From the NCBI RefSeq assembly GCF_003160695.1, contig NZ_QGDD01000004.1:310001-374000 (forward strand): a DNA stretch of 64,000 bases, read 5' to 3'. A model generated the notes under the pieces. The model was not told the origin of the DNA. It saw only the letters and a list, made by a program, of their open reading frames with translations, and did not search any database. The position numbers were made by a program, and so were the translations under genes. The stretch comes from Nocardioides silvaticus. Its GTDB lineage: Bacteria > Actinomycetota > Actinomycetes > Propionibacteriales > Nocardioidaceae. Of this stretch, positions 35,957 to 42,973 are shown in pieces. How positions within the stretch are numbered: the first letter of the stretch is position 1; every line of letters starts with the position of its first letter.

Positions 35957-36415
35957 TCAGACGGCGCGACCCACGTTGCGGTGCTCCGACCGGTTGCCGA
36001 GGAGCAGGCCGAGAGCGATCATCCCGATCCCGAGCACCAGGTGCAGCCAGTTGTCGGCGGCGTTCAGCGGCACGAAGTTGGCGTCGTCGTGGCGGTCGAC
36101 GACGAGGCCGTAGACCGTGAGCACCAGGTAGATGATGCCCCCGCCGATCAGGTAGGCGCGGGCGCCGTCGAACGACTTGGCCAGCACGAAGCCGACGATG
36201 CCGAAGGCCAGGTGGACGAGGTTGTGGAGGACGGAGACGGCGAAGATGCCGAGCAGCTCGGCCCCGGAGTGGTGACCGATGAACTCCATCTGGTCATAGT
36301 TCGTCGTGATCCCGGGGATGAAGCCCAGGACGCCGACGAGGGCGAAGGTGGCCGCCACAGCGAGCGCGGCCTTCTGGAGGAGGGTCGACGATGCGACCTG
36401 GGTGTCGTGTGCCAT
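35957..36415 (-). CDS. DUF4383 membrane protein
   Basis: A 152-residue protein with four membrane helices (near residues 15-32, 53-80, 88-108, 124-143). AVSVLHNLVHLAFGIVGF is a hallmark of DUF4383 proteins, which are common in actinobacteria and often stress-linked. AADNWLHLVLGIGMI is the second, related half, so the protein looks like an internal duplication. GGGTAC lies nine bases before the ATG, consistent with stress control. Function unknown. Confidence 0.85.
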   Translation of the reverse strand: MAHDTQVASSTLLQKAALAVAATFALVGVLGFIPGITTNYDQMEFIGHHSGAELLGIFAVSVLHNLVHLAFGIVGFVLAKSFDGARAYLIGGGIIYLVLTVYGLVVDRHDDANFVPLNAADNWLHLVLGIGMIALGLLLGNRSEHRNVGRAV

Positions 36416-36424
36416 AAAGAGGTG

Positions 36425-36430
36425 GTACCC
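36425..36430 (-). promoter_or_regulatory. GGGTAC element of the DUF4383 gene
   Basis: On the minus strand GGGTAC is nine bases before the ATG at 36415. No GTTT-like -35 is seen. Confidence 0.4.
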
Positions 36431-36573
36431 GGCCCTCCCGGTCCGAGTCGGGGTCGGCCTCGACCGGCGGCACCCAAGCGCTGTGACGGAAGATGACCGC
36501 TCGTCCATCGGGACAAATTTTCGGTTCAGATACGCCGCCCGGGAATCTCTTTGACCGTTTTCGCCCAGATTGC

Positions 36574-36589
36574 GTCACAATGAGTCACA
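36574..36589. promoter_or_regulatory. Direct repeat GTCACA-N4-GTCACA at the regulator start
   Basis: GTCACA at 36574-36579 and 36584-36589, a 10-bp period, spans the possible start codons of the XRE-TPR regulator (ATG at 36580 and 36589). The identical layout occurs at 38164-38179 by the peptide gene. Probable binding site of the regulator itself, giving autoregulation. Confidence 0.6.
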
Positions 36590-37947
36590 TGCATCCCAGC
36601 AACGCAGAGCTCCTGCACTCGGTCGACCTCAAGACCCTGGGGTCCCGGGTCCGGGCCGCCCGGGTTGCGAAGGGCTGGACGCAGACCGAGCTGGCCGGTG
36701 AGGAGATCTCCGTCGGCTACGTCTCCCGCATCGAGAGCGGGTCCCGACGGCCCAACCTGGCCGTGTTGACCAGTCTTGCCTCCCGTCTCGGCACCCCGAT
36801 CGAGCAACTGCTTCAGGGCGTCACGGCGAACCAGTATGACGAGATTCGCCTCGGGCTCGACTACGCCGAGCTGGCGCTGGAAACCGGCGAGGCGGTCGAC
36901 GCGGAGCGCCAGGCGCAGAAGTTCCTCTCGCTCGCGCTCCAAGCCTCGCTGACCGACCTGACCCACCGTGGCCGCTACCTCTACGCCCGCGCCCTCGAGG
37001 TCAACGGCGACCTGGACGGCGCGATCAGTCAACACGAGCAGCTGGTCGCCGAGGCCCCCGGCCCGTTGCTGATCGCCGCTGGCATCGCCTTGGTCCGCTG
37101 CTACAAGGAGACCGGTGACCTCGCCCTCGCGATCGAGGTGGGCGAGCGGCTCGAGGCCCGCATCCAAGAGGCCGGGCTCGGCCAGTGCGACGAGGCTGTC
37201 GTCTTCGCCGTCAACGTTGCCGGCGCCTACATCCTCCGGGGTGACCTCCACAAAGCGTCGCGGATCTGCGCGGATGCGGTCGAACGAGCAGACGAGCTGT
37301 CCTCGGCGCGTGCCCGCGCCGGGGCGTACTGGAATGCCAGTCTCGTGCATGCCCAGCGTGGCGACGTCGCGACCGCCGCGCCGATGGCCTCGCGCGCTCT
37401 CGCCCTGCTGACCGAGGGCAACGACGCCCGCAACTTGGCTCGCCTCCGCACTCAGCTCGGCGAGCTCCAGCTCCAGCTCGATCCCCCGTTGGTCGAGGAG
37501 GCGAAGCAGAACCTCGAGCGCGCGCGCGAGGAGATGACTGCGTCCAGCGCGAGCGAGGTCGACCTCGCCATCACAGACGTGCGGATCGCACAGGCGCACC
37601 TGCTGTCCGGGGACCCGGAAGTCGCGTTGGACCTCGCACGCGTCGCGCAGGAGTCCGCCGGCGAGCGGGCCGCGATCGCCAAGGCTGAGTCCTTGGTCGT
37701 GCAGGGCCAATCGCTTGCGGCCATGGGCCGGCAGGACGAAGCGCACGCCGCCTACATCCACGCCATGCACGTGATGACGGCCGCAGGCGCAGACAGACCC
37801 GTGGCGCAGCTGTGGTTCGAGCTTGCCGACCTGCTCGAGGAGGCAGGCGATCTCGACGGCGCGCGCGAGGCCTATCGCAACGCCGCTGCAACGACTGGTC
37901 TTACCTCACGCCGGGTGAGGGCGCGGCAGATACCAGCTGGGTTGTAG
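36580..37947 (+). CDS. XRE-family regulator with TPR-like C-terminus (RRNPP-like)
   Basis: A 455-residue cytoplasmic regulator. Residues about 18-73 are an XRE helix-turn-helix (LGSRVRAARVAKGWTQTELA; VGYVSRIESGSRRPNLAVL). The remaining about 370 residues are helical hairpins of TPR type, for example HRGRYLYARALEVNGDLDGA and DLLEEAGDLDGAREAYRNAA. An XRE domain joined to a TPR array is the architecture of the RRNPP peptide-pheromone receptors (Rgg, PlcR, PrgX). The neighbour is a short secreted peptide gene on the opposite strand, ending 20 bases downstream of this stop. Neither candidate start (36580, 36589) has a ribosome site and both lie in the GTCACA repeat. The receptor role is inferred. 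Confidence 0.85.
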   Translation: MSHMHPSNAELLHSVDLKTLGSRVRAARVAKGWTQTELAGEEISVGYVSRIESGSRRPNLAVLTSLASRLGTPIEQLLQGVTANQYDEIRLGLDYAELALETGEAVDAERQAQKFLSLALQASLTDLTHRGRYLYARALEVNGDLDGAISQHEQLVAEAPGPLLIAAGIALVRCYKETGDLALAIEVGERLEARIQEAGLGQCDEAVVFAVNVAGAYILRGDLHKASRICADAVERADELSSARARAGAYWNASLVHAQRGDVATAAPMASRALALLTEGNDARNLARLRTQLGELQLQLDPPLVEEAKQNLERAREEMTASSASEVDLAITDVRIAQAHLLSGDPEVALDLARVAQESAGERAAIAKAESLVVQGQSLAAMGRQDEAHAAYIHAMHVMTAAGADRPVAQLWFELADLLEEAGDLDGAREAYRNAAATTGLTSRRVRARQIPAGL

Positions 37948-37958
37948 CTGGGTTGTAG
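37937..37958. repeat. 11-bp tandem duplication at the regulator stop
   Basis: CTGGGTTGTAG is repeated twice in tandem (37937-37947 and 37948-37958), and the first copy contains the regulator stop. A recent slippage is the simplest reading; it duplicates the TAG, leaving the protein unchanged. Confidence 0.7.
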
Positions 37959-37966
37959 CTGGAGGA

Positions 37967-38092
37967 TCAGCAGCAGGTAAGGATCTTCTGGGTCGACACT
38001 GGCGCTTTCGCGTCGGCCGGCGCGGCCATCCCGACGGTGGTGGCCAGCGCGACGATGAGGCTTGCGACCGTGACCTTGATGGTCTTCTTCAT
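37967..38092 (-). CDS. Short secreted peptide precursor, candidate signalling peptide
   Basis: A 41-residue precursor. MKKTIKVTVASLIVALATTV is a textbook Sec signal, with a probable cut after PADA at residue 28. The mature tail is 13 residues, KAPVSTQKILTCC, ending in two cysteines. AGGGGGA lies about 8 bp before the ATG at 38092, so the gene is translated efficiently. It faces the XRE-TPR regulator tail to tail with 19 bp between stops, and the promoter side carries GTCACA boxes like the regulator's own. Small size, export and pairing with an RRNPP-like regulator suggest a pheromone; a bacteriocin or other exported peptide is the alternative. No relative is known to me. Confidence 0.7.
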   Translation of the reverse strand: MKKTIKVTVASLIVALATTVGMAAPADAKAPVSTQKILTCC

Positions 38093-38131
38093 GGGTACTT
38101 CCCCCTTGGTTTGGAGCCGATGGGTCATGCC

Positions 38132-38146
38132 CGGAAAAGATTTCCG
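38132..38146. promoter_or_regulatory. Perfect palindrome CGGAAA-AGA-TTTCCG
   Basis: A 15-bp inverted repeat lies in the 5' region of the peptide gene, about 40 bp before its start. Candidate operator for a dimeric repressor, or a small mRNA hairpin in the leader. Confidence 0.4.
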
Positions 38147-38163
38147 TTCAATGCGCAAAGACT

Positions 38164-38179
38164 GTCACATTTGGTCACA
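38164..38179. promoter_or_regulatory. Direct repeat GTCACA-N4-GTCACA between peptide gene and small RNA
   Basis: GTCACA at 38164-38169 and 38174-38179, each followed by T. Same repeat, same strand sense and same 10-bp period as at 36574. It lies about 72 bp upstream of the peptide ATG (minus strand) and about 21 bp upstream of the TAGCGT -10 of the plus-strand small RNA, so one site could control both. Confidence 0.6.
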
Positions 38180-38211
38180 TTGGCAAGTCAATTCTGTGCT
38201 AGCGTCTCCTC

Positions 38212-38360
38212 ATCGGATACGGGTAACCGACCCGAGGACCAGCGCCGGTGCTCCCCCCACAGGCGCACGGTCCGAGGAATTGGCCGTTCCGGCCGGGCTA
38301 TTCCCCCAGTCCGGAGCTCGACCCCCTGCCGTTGGAGCCGGCGGGGGGTCGACAGTTTTT
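38212..38360 (+). ncRNA. Candidate small RNA, 6C-like
   Basis: No protein gene lies in 38093-38442. The plus strand here has a TAGCGT -10 at 38200-38205, then GGGTAACC at 38221, a hairpin (GGACC/GGTCC and GCGCC/GGCGC, 38236-38273) with six cytosines at 38253-38258 in its loop, a second hairpin (GGAAT/ATTCC, 38276-38304) next to a five-C run, and a strong terminator at 38318-38360. Two stem-loops with runs of C are the hallmark of the actinobacterial 6C RNA. In the second hairpin the C-run sits beside rather than in the loop, and the neighbours differ from the mycobacterial locus, so the family is uncertain. The 5' end is estimated from the -10. A transcript of some kind is well supported by the terminator. 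Confidence 0.45.
38318..38360 (+). terminator. Strong intrinsic terminator
   Basis: A 14-bp stem (38318-38331 with 38339-38352, one G-U pair), a 7-base loop and five Ts at 38356-38360. It has no gene upstream on the plus strand except the candidate small RNA, which is the main evidence for that RNA. Confidence 0.8.
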
Positions 38361-38442
38361 GGCCCAGAACGAGGCAAATTCTGGACACCGGTTCCGATAA
38401 CCCGCGGTCGGTGGGATCGCGGTCGAACGGGTCCTGATCAGC

Positions 38443-38997
38443 TCAGAGCAGGTGCTCGAGCAGGATCCGCAGGCCGATGAGGACGAGGATCACGCCGCCC
38501 ACACGCTCGGCCCAGCTGCCGAGTCGCTCCCCCACCCGGGCGCCGAGGTAGACCGCGCCGAGGGACAGGACGGCAGTGATCACGCCGATGACCGCGACGG
38601 CCGGAGCGACGTCGACCTCGAGCACCCCGAAGGTGACGCCGACGGCGGCCGCGTCGATGGAGGTGGCGATCGCCAACGGTGTCACCGTGCGGAGGGTGAC
38701 CACCGCCGTGGTGTGGTCCTCGTCCTCACCGAACGACTCCTTGATCATGTTGCCGCCGATGAGGGCCAGCAGGCCGAAGGCGATCCACGGGGTCGCCGTG
38801 CTCACCTCGTCGGCGAACCCGAACGCCAGCGCCCACCCGAGCACCGGCATCAGCGCCTGGAACAACCCGAACATGCCCGCGATGAGGAGGGCGTCGCGCC
38901 ACGACGGCCGACGCAGCCGGAGCCCCTCGGCCAGCGAGACCGCGACCGCGTCCATCGCGAGCGCGAAGGCCAGGACGACGATCTCGTAGGGACTCAC
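38443..38997 (-). CDS. mntP: Manganese exporter MntP
   Basis: A 184-residue membrane protein built from two similar halves, six helices in total. ALAMDAVAVSLAEGL (Asp16) and ATSIDAAAVGVTFG are the matching Asp-bearing helices that bind Mn(II) in MntP. LRLRRPSWRDALLIAGMFG and IGGNMIKESFG are also family segments. It protects against manganese excess. No Mn-sensing riboswitch of the yybP-ykoY kind is visible upstream. The GTG start at 38997 places the first helix correctly. Confidence 0.9.
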   Translation of the reverse strand: MSPYEIVVLAFALAMDAVAVSLAEGLRLRRPSWRDALLIAGMFGLFQALMPVLGWALAFGFADEVSTATPWIAFGLLALIGGNMIKESFGEDEDHTTAVVTLRTVTPLAIATSIDAAAVGVTFGVLEVDVAPAVAVIGVITAVLSLGAVYLGARVGERLGSWAERVGGVILVLIGLRILLEHLL

Positions 38998-39072
38998 CCG
39001 TCAATCCCATCAGAGGCACGCGAGCCACGAGGAGGCGGGCACGTCAAGGCGTCTCGATACGTCCTCGGCTAG

Positions 39073-39121
39073 CGCCTCGGACTACTCGACGACCGACCGC
39101 CTCGGACTACTCGACGACCGA
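39073..39121. repeat. Tandem 25-bp repeat (REP-like, intergenic)
   Basis: CGCCTCGGACTACTCGACGA opens two 24-bp copies at 39073-39096 and 39098-39121, a 25-bp period. The preceding GTCTCGATACG and the CTCGGCTAGCGCC segment at 39063-39077 belong to the same element. Similar TCTCGATACG...ACTACTCGACGA strings are scattered between genes in Nocardioides-like genomes, as I recall. The rest of 38998-39286 holds only the glnE terminator. Confidence 0.6.
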
Positions 39122-39191
39122 ATGGCTCGCCGGCCGCGGAGGCCTCGAAAAGCGGCGACACGCTCGCGAAGCGGAGCCGAAAAAGGGCGCC

Positions 39192-39225
39192 GGGCCGTGA
39201 CCTCTGGGGGGGTCGGCCACGGCCC
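39192..39225 (-). terminator. Terminator hairpin downstream of glnE
   Basis: GGGCCGTG at 39192-39199 pairs with CACGGCCC at 39218-39225, with a further ACC/GGT inside. It lies 62 bp beyond the glnE stop on the minus strand. No U-run. Confidence 0.5.
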
Positions 39226-39286
39226 GACCGCCCCATCATTACACACCTTGGTGCCGAAGCTGTCACGTGCCTGAAGCGTTCACCGA

Positions 39287-42280
39287 TCATTCCCAGAAAA
39301 CGCGTTCGACGACGGCGCGAGCCCTCCTCGTGACCCTCAGATAGTCGTTCACCATCGCGTCGGACTGGTCGAGCTGGTAGCCGAGAACCGCGGCGACGGC
39401 GCGGCGTTCGCGGGACGGCCGGGGCATCTGGTCGGCGGGCTTGCCGCGGGCCAGGGTGGCGGCGTTGCGGAGTCGGCTGACGGTGCGCCAGCCGGCGGCG
39501 AGCACGCCGGCGTCGGCGCTGTCGAGCAGGCCGGCCTCGGTGGCTGCGGCGAGGGCTGCGAGGGTCTGGGTGGTGCGCAGGCCGGGCACCTCGGCGCCGT
39601 GCCGCAGCTGCAGCAGCTGCACCGTCCACTCGATGTCGGCGAGACCGCCGCGCCCGAGCTTGAAGTGGAGGGCGGGGTCGGCGCCGCGGGGCAGCCGCTC
39701 GTGGTCGACCCGGGCCTTGATGCGGCGCACCTCGATGATGTCGTCCTCAGCGAGGCCGGCTTCCGGGTAGCGCAGCGGGTCGACGAGCTCGGTGAAGCGG
39801 TCACGCACGCCGGGGTCGCCGACGACGGCGTCGGCGCGCAGCAGCGCCTGCGCCTCCCAGACCTTCGACCACTTGGCGTAGTAGGCCGCGTAGGCGTCGA
39901 GGGTCCGCACGAGCGGGCCCTGCTTGCCCTCGGGGCGGAGGTCGGCGTCGACGACGAGCGGCGGGTCGCCGCCGGGCAGGGCGAGGGTGCGGCGTACCTC
40001 CTCGGCCACCGCCTTGGCGTACGACGCCGCCTCGTGCTGGTCGACCCCGTCCTCGGGCTCGTGGACGAAGAGGACGTCGGCGTCGCTGCCGTAGGACAGC
40101 TCGAAGCCGCCGTAGCGACCCATCGCGACGATCGCAATCCTGGTCGGGGCGGCGTCGAGCCCGCGCTGCTGCCGGACAGACTCCCCCACCGCCGCGAGCG
40201 TGCCCTCGAGCGTCGCGTCGGTGATCCGGGAGAGCGCGTGGCCGACGTCGGCGACGTCGACGAGCCCGAGCACGTCGCCGGCGGAGATCCGGAGCAGCTC
40301 GCGGCGACGTACGGCCCGGAGCGCGCGAACCGCGGCGTCGACGTCGTCCTGCCGGCCGGCGGTGGCGAGCATCTCCTCGGTGAGCACTTCCGAGGACTGC
40401 GGCGTCAGGTCGCCGCCGAGCAGCTTGATGCCCTGCGGCTCGCGCTCGAGCAGGTCGGAGCAGTAGCGCGAGCTCGCGAGCAGGTGGGCCAGCCGCTCGG
40501 CGACCTCGCCCTCGTCGCGGAGGGTGGTGAGGTACCAGGGGGTACGGCCGAGGGCCTCGCTGATCCGCCGGAAGCCGAAGAGGCCGCCGTCGGGGTCGGC
40601 ACCGTCGGCGAACCACTGCAGCATCGCCGGGAGGATCGCTCGCTGGATGTTGGCGGTGCGGGTGACCCCGGCGGTCAGCGCCTCGAGGTTTCGGAGCGCG
40701 GCGGCCGGGTCGTCGTACCCGAGCGCGGCGAGCCGCACCCGGGCGGCCTCGGAGGACAGCCCGACGTCGCCGGGAACCCGGGCGACCGCGGTGAGGAGCG
40801 GTCGGTAGAAGAGCTTCTGGTGGAGCCGGCTGACCTCGCGGCGGTGGTGCTCCCACGTCCTGGTCAGCCGCTGGTCGGGCTCCTTGAGGTAGCCGAGGCT
40901 CCGGCCGAGCCGGCGCAGGTCGGCCTCGTCGTCGGGCATCAGGTGGGTGCGCCGCAGCCGGTGGAGCTGGATCCGGTGCTCGACCTGGCGGAGGAACGAG
41001 TACGCGCTGTGCAGGGCCTCGCCGTCGTCGCGCCCGACGTAGCCGGCCTCGGTGAGCGCGTGCAGCGCACTCAGGGTGGTGGGCTGCCGGATCCGTTCGT
41101 CGGCGCGGCCGTGGACGAGCTGGAGCAGCTGGACGGCGAACTCCACGTCGCGCAGGCCGCCGACCCCGAGCTTGAGCTGGCGGTCGGCCTCCTTGGCCGG
41201 GATGTGGTCGACCACCCGACGCCGCATCGCGCGGGCAGCGTCGACGAAGCCGTCGCGGTCGGCGACCGACCACACCATCGGGCTGACCATCTCGACGAAC
41301 TCGCGCCCGAGGGCGAGGTCGCCGGCGACCGGCCGCGCCTTGAGGAGGGCCTGGAACTCCCACGGTTCTGCCCAGCGCTCGTAGTAACCGCGGTGCCCGG
41401 CGAGGGTCCGGCTGAGCGCGCCGGCCTTGCCCTCGGGGCGGAGCGCGGCGTCGACCGGCCAGATCGTGCCCTCGCCGGTCTGGGCCGAGCACACCTGCAT
41501 CATCTGCGACGCGAGCCGGGCCGCGGTCCGGGCGACTGCGGCGCCGCTGCCGTTGCCGCTCTCCTCCGCTGCGTCGTCGGCGGGCTCGTGGACGAAGACC
41601 ACGTCCACGTCGGACATGTAGTTGAGCTCGTGCCCTCCGCACTTGCCCATCGCGACCACCGCGAGCCGGGCTGTGGCAGCCTCCTCCGCACCCACCTGGG
41701 CCCGCGCCACCGCGAGCGCGGCGTCGAGGGTGCCGGCCGCGAGGTCGGAGAGCTCGGCGGCCACGTCGTCGACGCCGAGCTCGTGGGTGAGGTCGCGGGC
41801 GGCGAGCGGGAGGAGCAGCCGGCGGTAGGTGACCCGGAGCGCGTCCACCGCCTCGGGCTCGGGCCGGGTCGCAACCGGTGCCGCTGCGGCCGGATCCGCC
41901 CCGACCGCCTCCATCAGCGCGGCGCGGAGCGCCCAGGCAGCGGGCCGGCTGGTGCCGAGGGTCGGGTCCCGGAGCACCTGCCAGTGCTCGGGATGGCCGG
42001 CCAGGTGGTCGGTCAGCGCGGTGCTGGCACCCATCACTCCGAGCAGCCGCATCGCGGTGCCCTCGTCGGTGACGAGCGCGTCGAGCAGCGTGTCGCGGTC
42101 GTCCACGGCGTCGGCCAGCCGGAGCAGCCCCGACAGGGCGGCGTTCGGCTCGGCCGACCGCCCCAGGATCGCCACCAGCTCGCTGGCGGGACCGCCCAGC
42201 TCCGCGAGCTCGCCGAGGGCGCGGTCCACGTCGGTGAACCCGAGACGGAGCAGGTCGCTCCGCAGCGTTCCCCGGTTCAT
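39287..42280 (-). CDS. glnE: Bifunctional glutamine synthetase adenylyltransferase/adenylyl-removing enzyme
   Basis: A 997-residue protein of normal actinobacterial length. Two nucleotidyltransferase domains are seen: the first with VVAMGKCGGHELNYMSDVDV (about residue 215), the second with IAIVAMGRYGGFELSYGSDA (about residue 715). Each has the GxGxxELxxxSDxD pattern; ADLRPEGKQGPLVRTLDAYA and DAALRPEGKAGALSRTL lie behind them. The two halves adenylylate and deadenylylate glutamine synthetase under PII/glutamine control. The gene overlaps the amidotransferase by ATGA and lies downstream of a GlnA2-type synthetase, the actinobacterial arrangement seen in Mycobacterium (glnA2-glnE). Confidence 0.95.
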   Translation of the reverse strand: MNRGTLRSDLLRLGFTDVDRALGELAELGGPASELVAILGRSAEPNAALSGLLRLADAVDDRDTLLDALVTDEGTAMRLLGVMGASTALTDHLAGHPEHWQVLRDPTLGTSRPAAWALRAALMEAVGADPAAAAPVATRPEPEAVDALRVTYRRLLLPLAARDLTHELGVDDVAAELSDLAAGTLDAALAVARAQVGAEEAATARLAVVAMGKCGGHELNYMSDVDVVFVHEPADDAAEESGNGSGAAVARTAARLASQMMQVCSAQTGEGTIWPVDAALRPEGKAGALSRTLAGHRGYYERWAEPWEFQALLKARPVAGDLALGREFVEMVSPMVWSVADRDGFVDAARAMRRRVVDHIPAKEADRQLKLGVGGLRDVEFAVQLLQLVHGRADERIRQPTTLSALHALTEAGYVGRDDGEALHSAYSFLRQVEHRIQLHRLRRTHLMPDDEADLRRLGRSLGYLKEPDQRLTRTWEHHRREVSRLHQKLFYRPLLTAVARVPGDVGLSSEAARVRLAALGYDDPAAALRNLEALTAGVTRTANIQRAILPAMLQWFADGADPDGGLFGFRRISEALGRTPWYLTTLRDEGEVAERLAHLLASSRYCSDLLEREPQGIKLLGGDLTPQSSEVLTEEMLATAGRQDDVDAAVRALRAVRRRELLRISAGDVLGLVDVADVGHALSRITDATLEGTLAAVGESVRQQRGLDAAPTRIAIVAMGRYGGFELSYGSDADVLFVHEPEDGVDQHEAASYAKAVAEEVRRTLALPGGDPPLVVDADLRPEGKQGPLVRTLDAYAAYYAKWSKVWEAQALLRADAVVGDPGVRDRFTELVDPLRYPEAGLAEDDIIEVRRIKARVDHERLPRGADPALHFKLGRGGLADIEWTVQLLQLRHGAEVPGLRTTQTLAALAAATEAGLLDSADAGVLAAGWRTVSRLRNAATLARGKPADQMPRPSRERRAVAAVLGYQLDQSDAMVNDYLRVTRRARAVVERVFWE

Positions 42281-42963
42281 GCGAGCCTCGCCGCGAAGGC
42301 CTTCCCCAGCTCTCGCCACGCGAGCTCGAGCTCGACCGCTGCCCCCCGCACGGCGTCCAGCCCCGCGTCGGCCGCCGGGCCGGGCTCGCTCGCCGCCCAG
42401 CTGGTGAGGATCTCCAGCGTCGCCTCCGGGTGCCACTGGATGCCCCACATCGCCGGCCCGAACCGCAGTGCCTGGACCTCGTCGAGCGCGGTCGCGGCGA
42501 GGAGGGTCGCGCCCGGCGGCGGGGTAAGGACGAGGTCCTCGTTCCACTGGATGGCCCGGCGCGGGCTCGCGAGTCCTGCGAACAGCGGGTCGGTGGCCGC
42601 GGCGTCGGTCCAACCGACGTCGTACACCCCGATCTGGCGGCCGCGCGGGCACCGGCCGACCTCGCCGCCGAGGGCGACGGCGGCCAGCTGGTGGCCGAGG
42701 CAGACGCCGAGCGTCGGTACGTCGTCGCGGGCCGCTGCGCGGATCAGGTCCTTCGTCGGGGCCAGCCACGGATGGGTGCCGTCCTGGTTGGCGTTCATCG
42801 CGCCGCCGAGGACCACCAGCCCCTCGTGGTCGGCCAGGTCGGACGGCAGCGCCTCATCGGCGTACGGACGTCGTACGTCGAGCGCGACTCCGGCCTCCAC
42901 CAGCCAGTCCCCGAGCAGCGCGGGCGGGCACTCGTCCTCGTGCTGGACGACCAGGACGCTCAC
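42277..42963 (-). CDS. Type 1 glutamine amidotransferase (GMP synthase-like)
   Basis: A 228-residue class I glutaminase. VPTLGVCLGHQLAAVALGG contains the catalytic Cys nucleophile, GIQWHPEATLEI the His and Glu of the triad. It lacks any synthetase partner domain, so it is a stand-alone amidotransferase of the GMP-synthase-related group. The GTG start follows the GlnA2 stop by 11 bases, and its stop overlaps the glnE ATG, so it sits inside the nitrogen operon. Possibly a glutamine or gamma-glutamyl hydrolase tied to nitrogen status; this is inference. Confidence 0.88.
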   Translation of the reverse strand: MSVLVVQHEDECPPALLGDWLVEAGVALDVRRPYADEALPSDLADHEGLVVLGGAMNANQDGTHPWLAPTKDLIRAAARDDVPTLGVCLGHQLAAVALGGEVGRCPRGRQIGVYDVGWTDAAATDPLFAGLASPRRAIQWNEDLVLTPPPGATLLAATALDEVQALRFGPAMWGIQWHPEATLEILTSWAASEPGPAADAGLDAVRGAAVELELAWRELGKAFAARLA

Positions 42964-42973
42964 GCGGCACCGC

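Noticed and set aside
38093..38442. A riboswitch (yybP-ykoY type) controlling mntP
   Set aside because: This region is downstream, not upstream, of mntP, and the upstream side (38998-39060) shows no structured motif of that class.
38037..38480. Plus-strand frame of 147 codons over the peptide gene and small RNA
   Set aside because: No domain or ribosome site; it crosses a strong terminator and reads through the mntP end. The minus-strand peptide and plus-strand RNA explain this DNA better.
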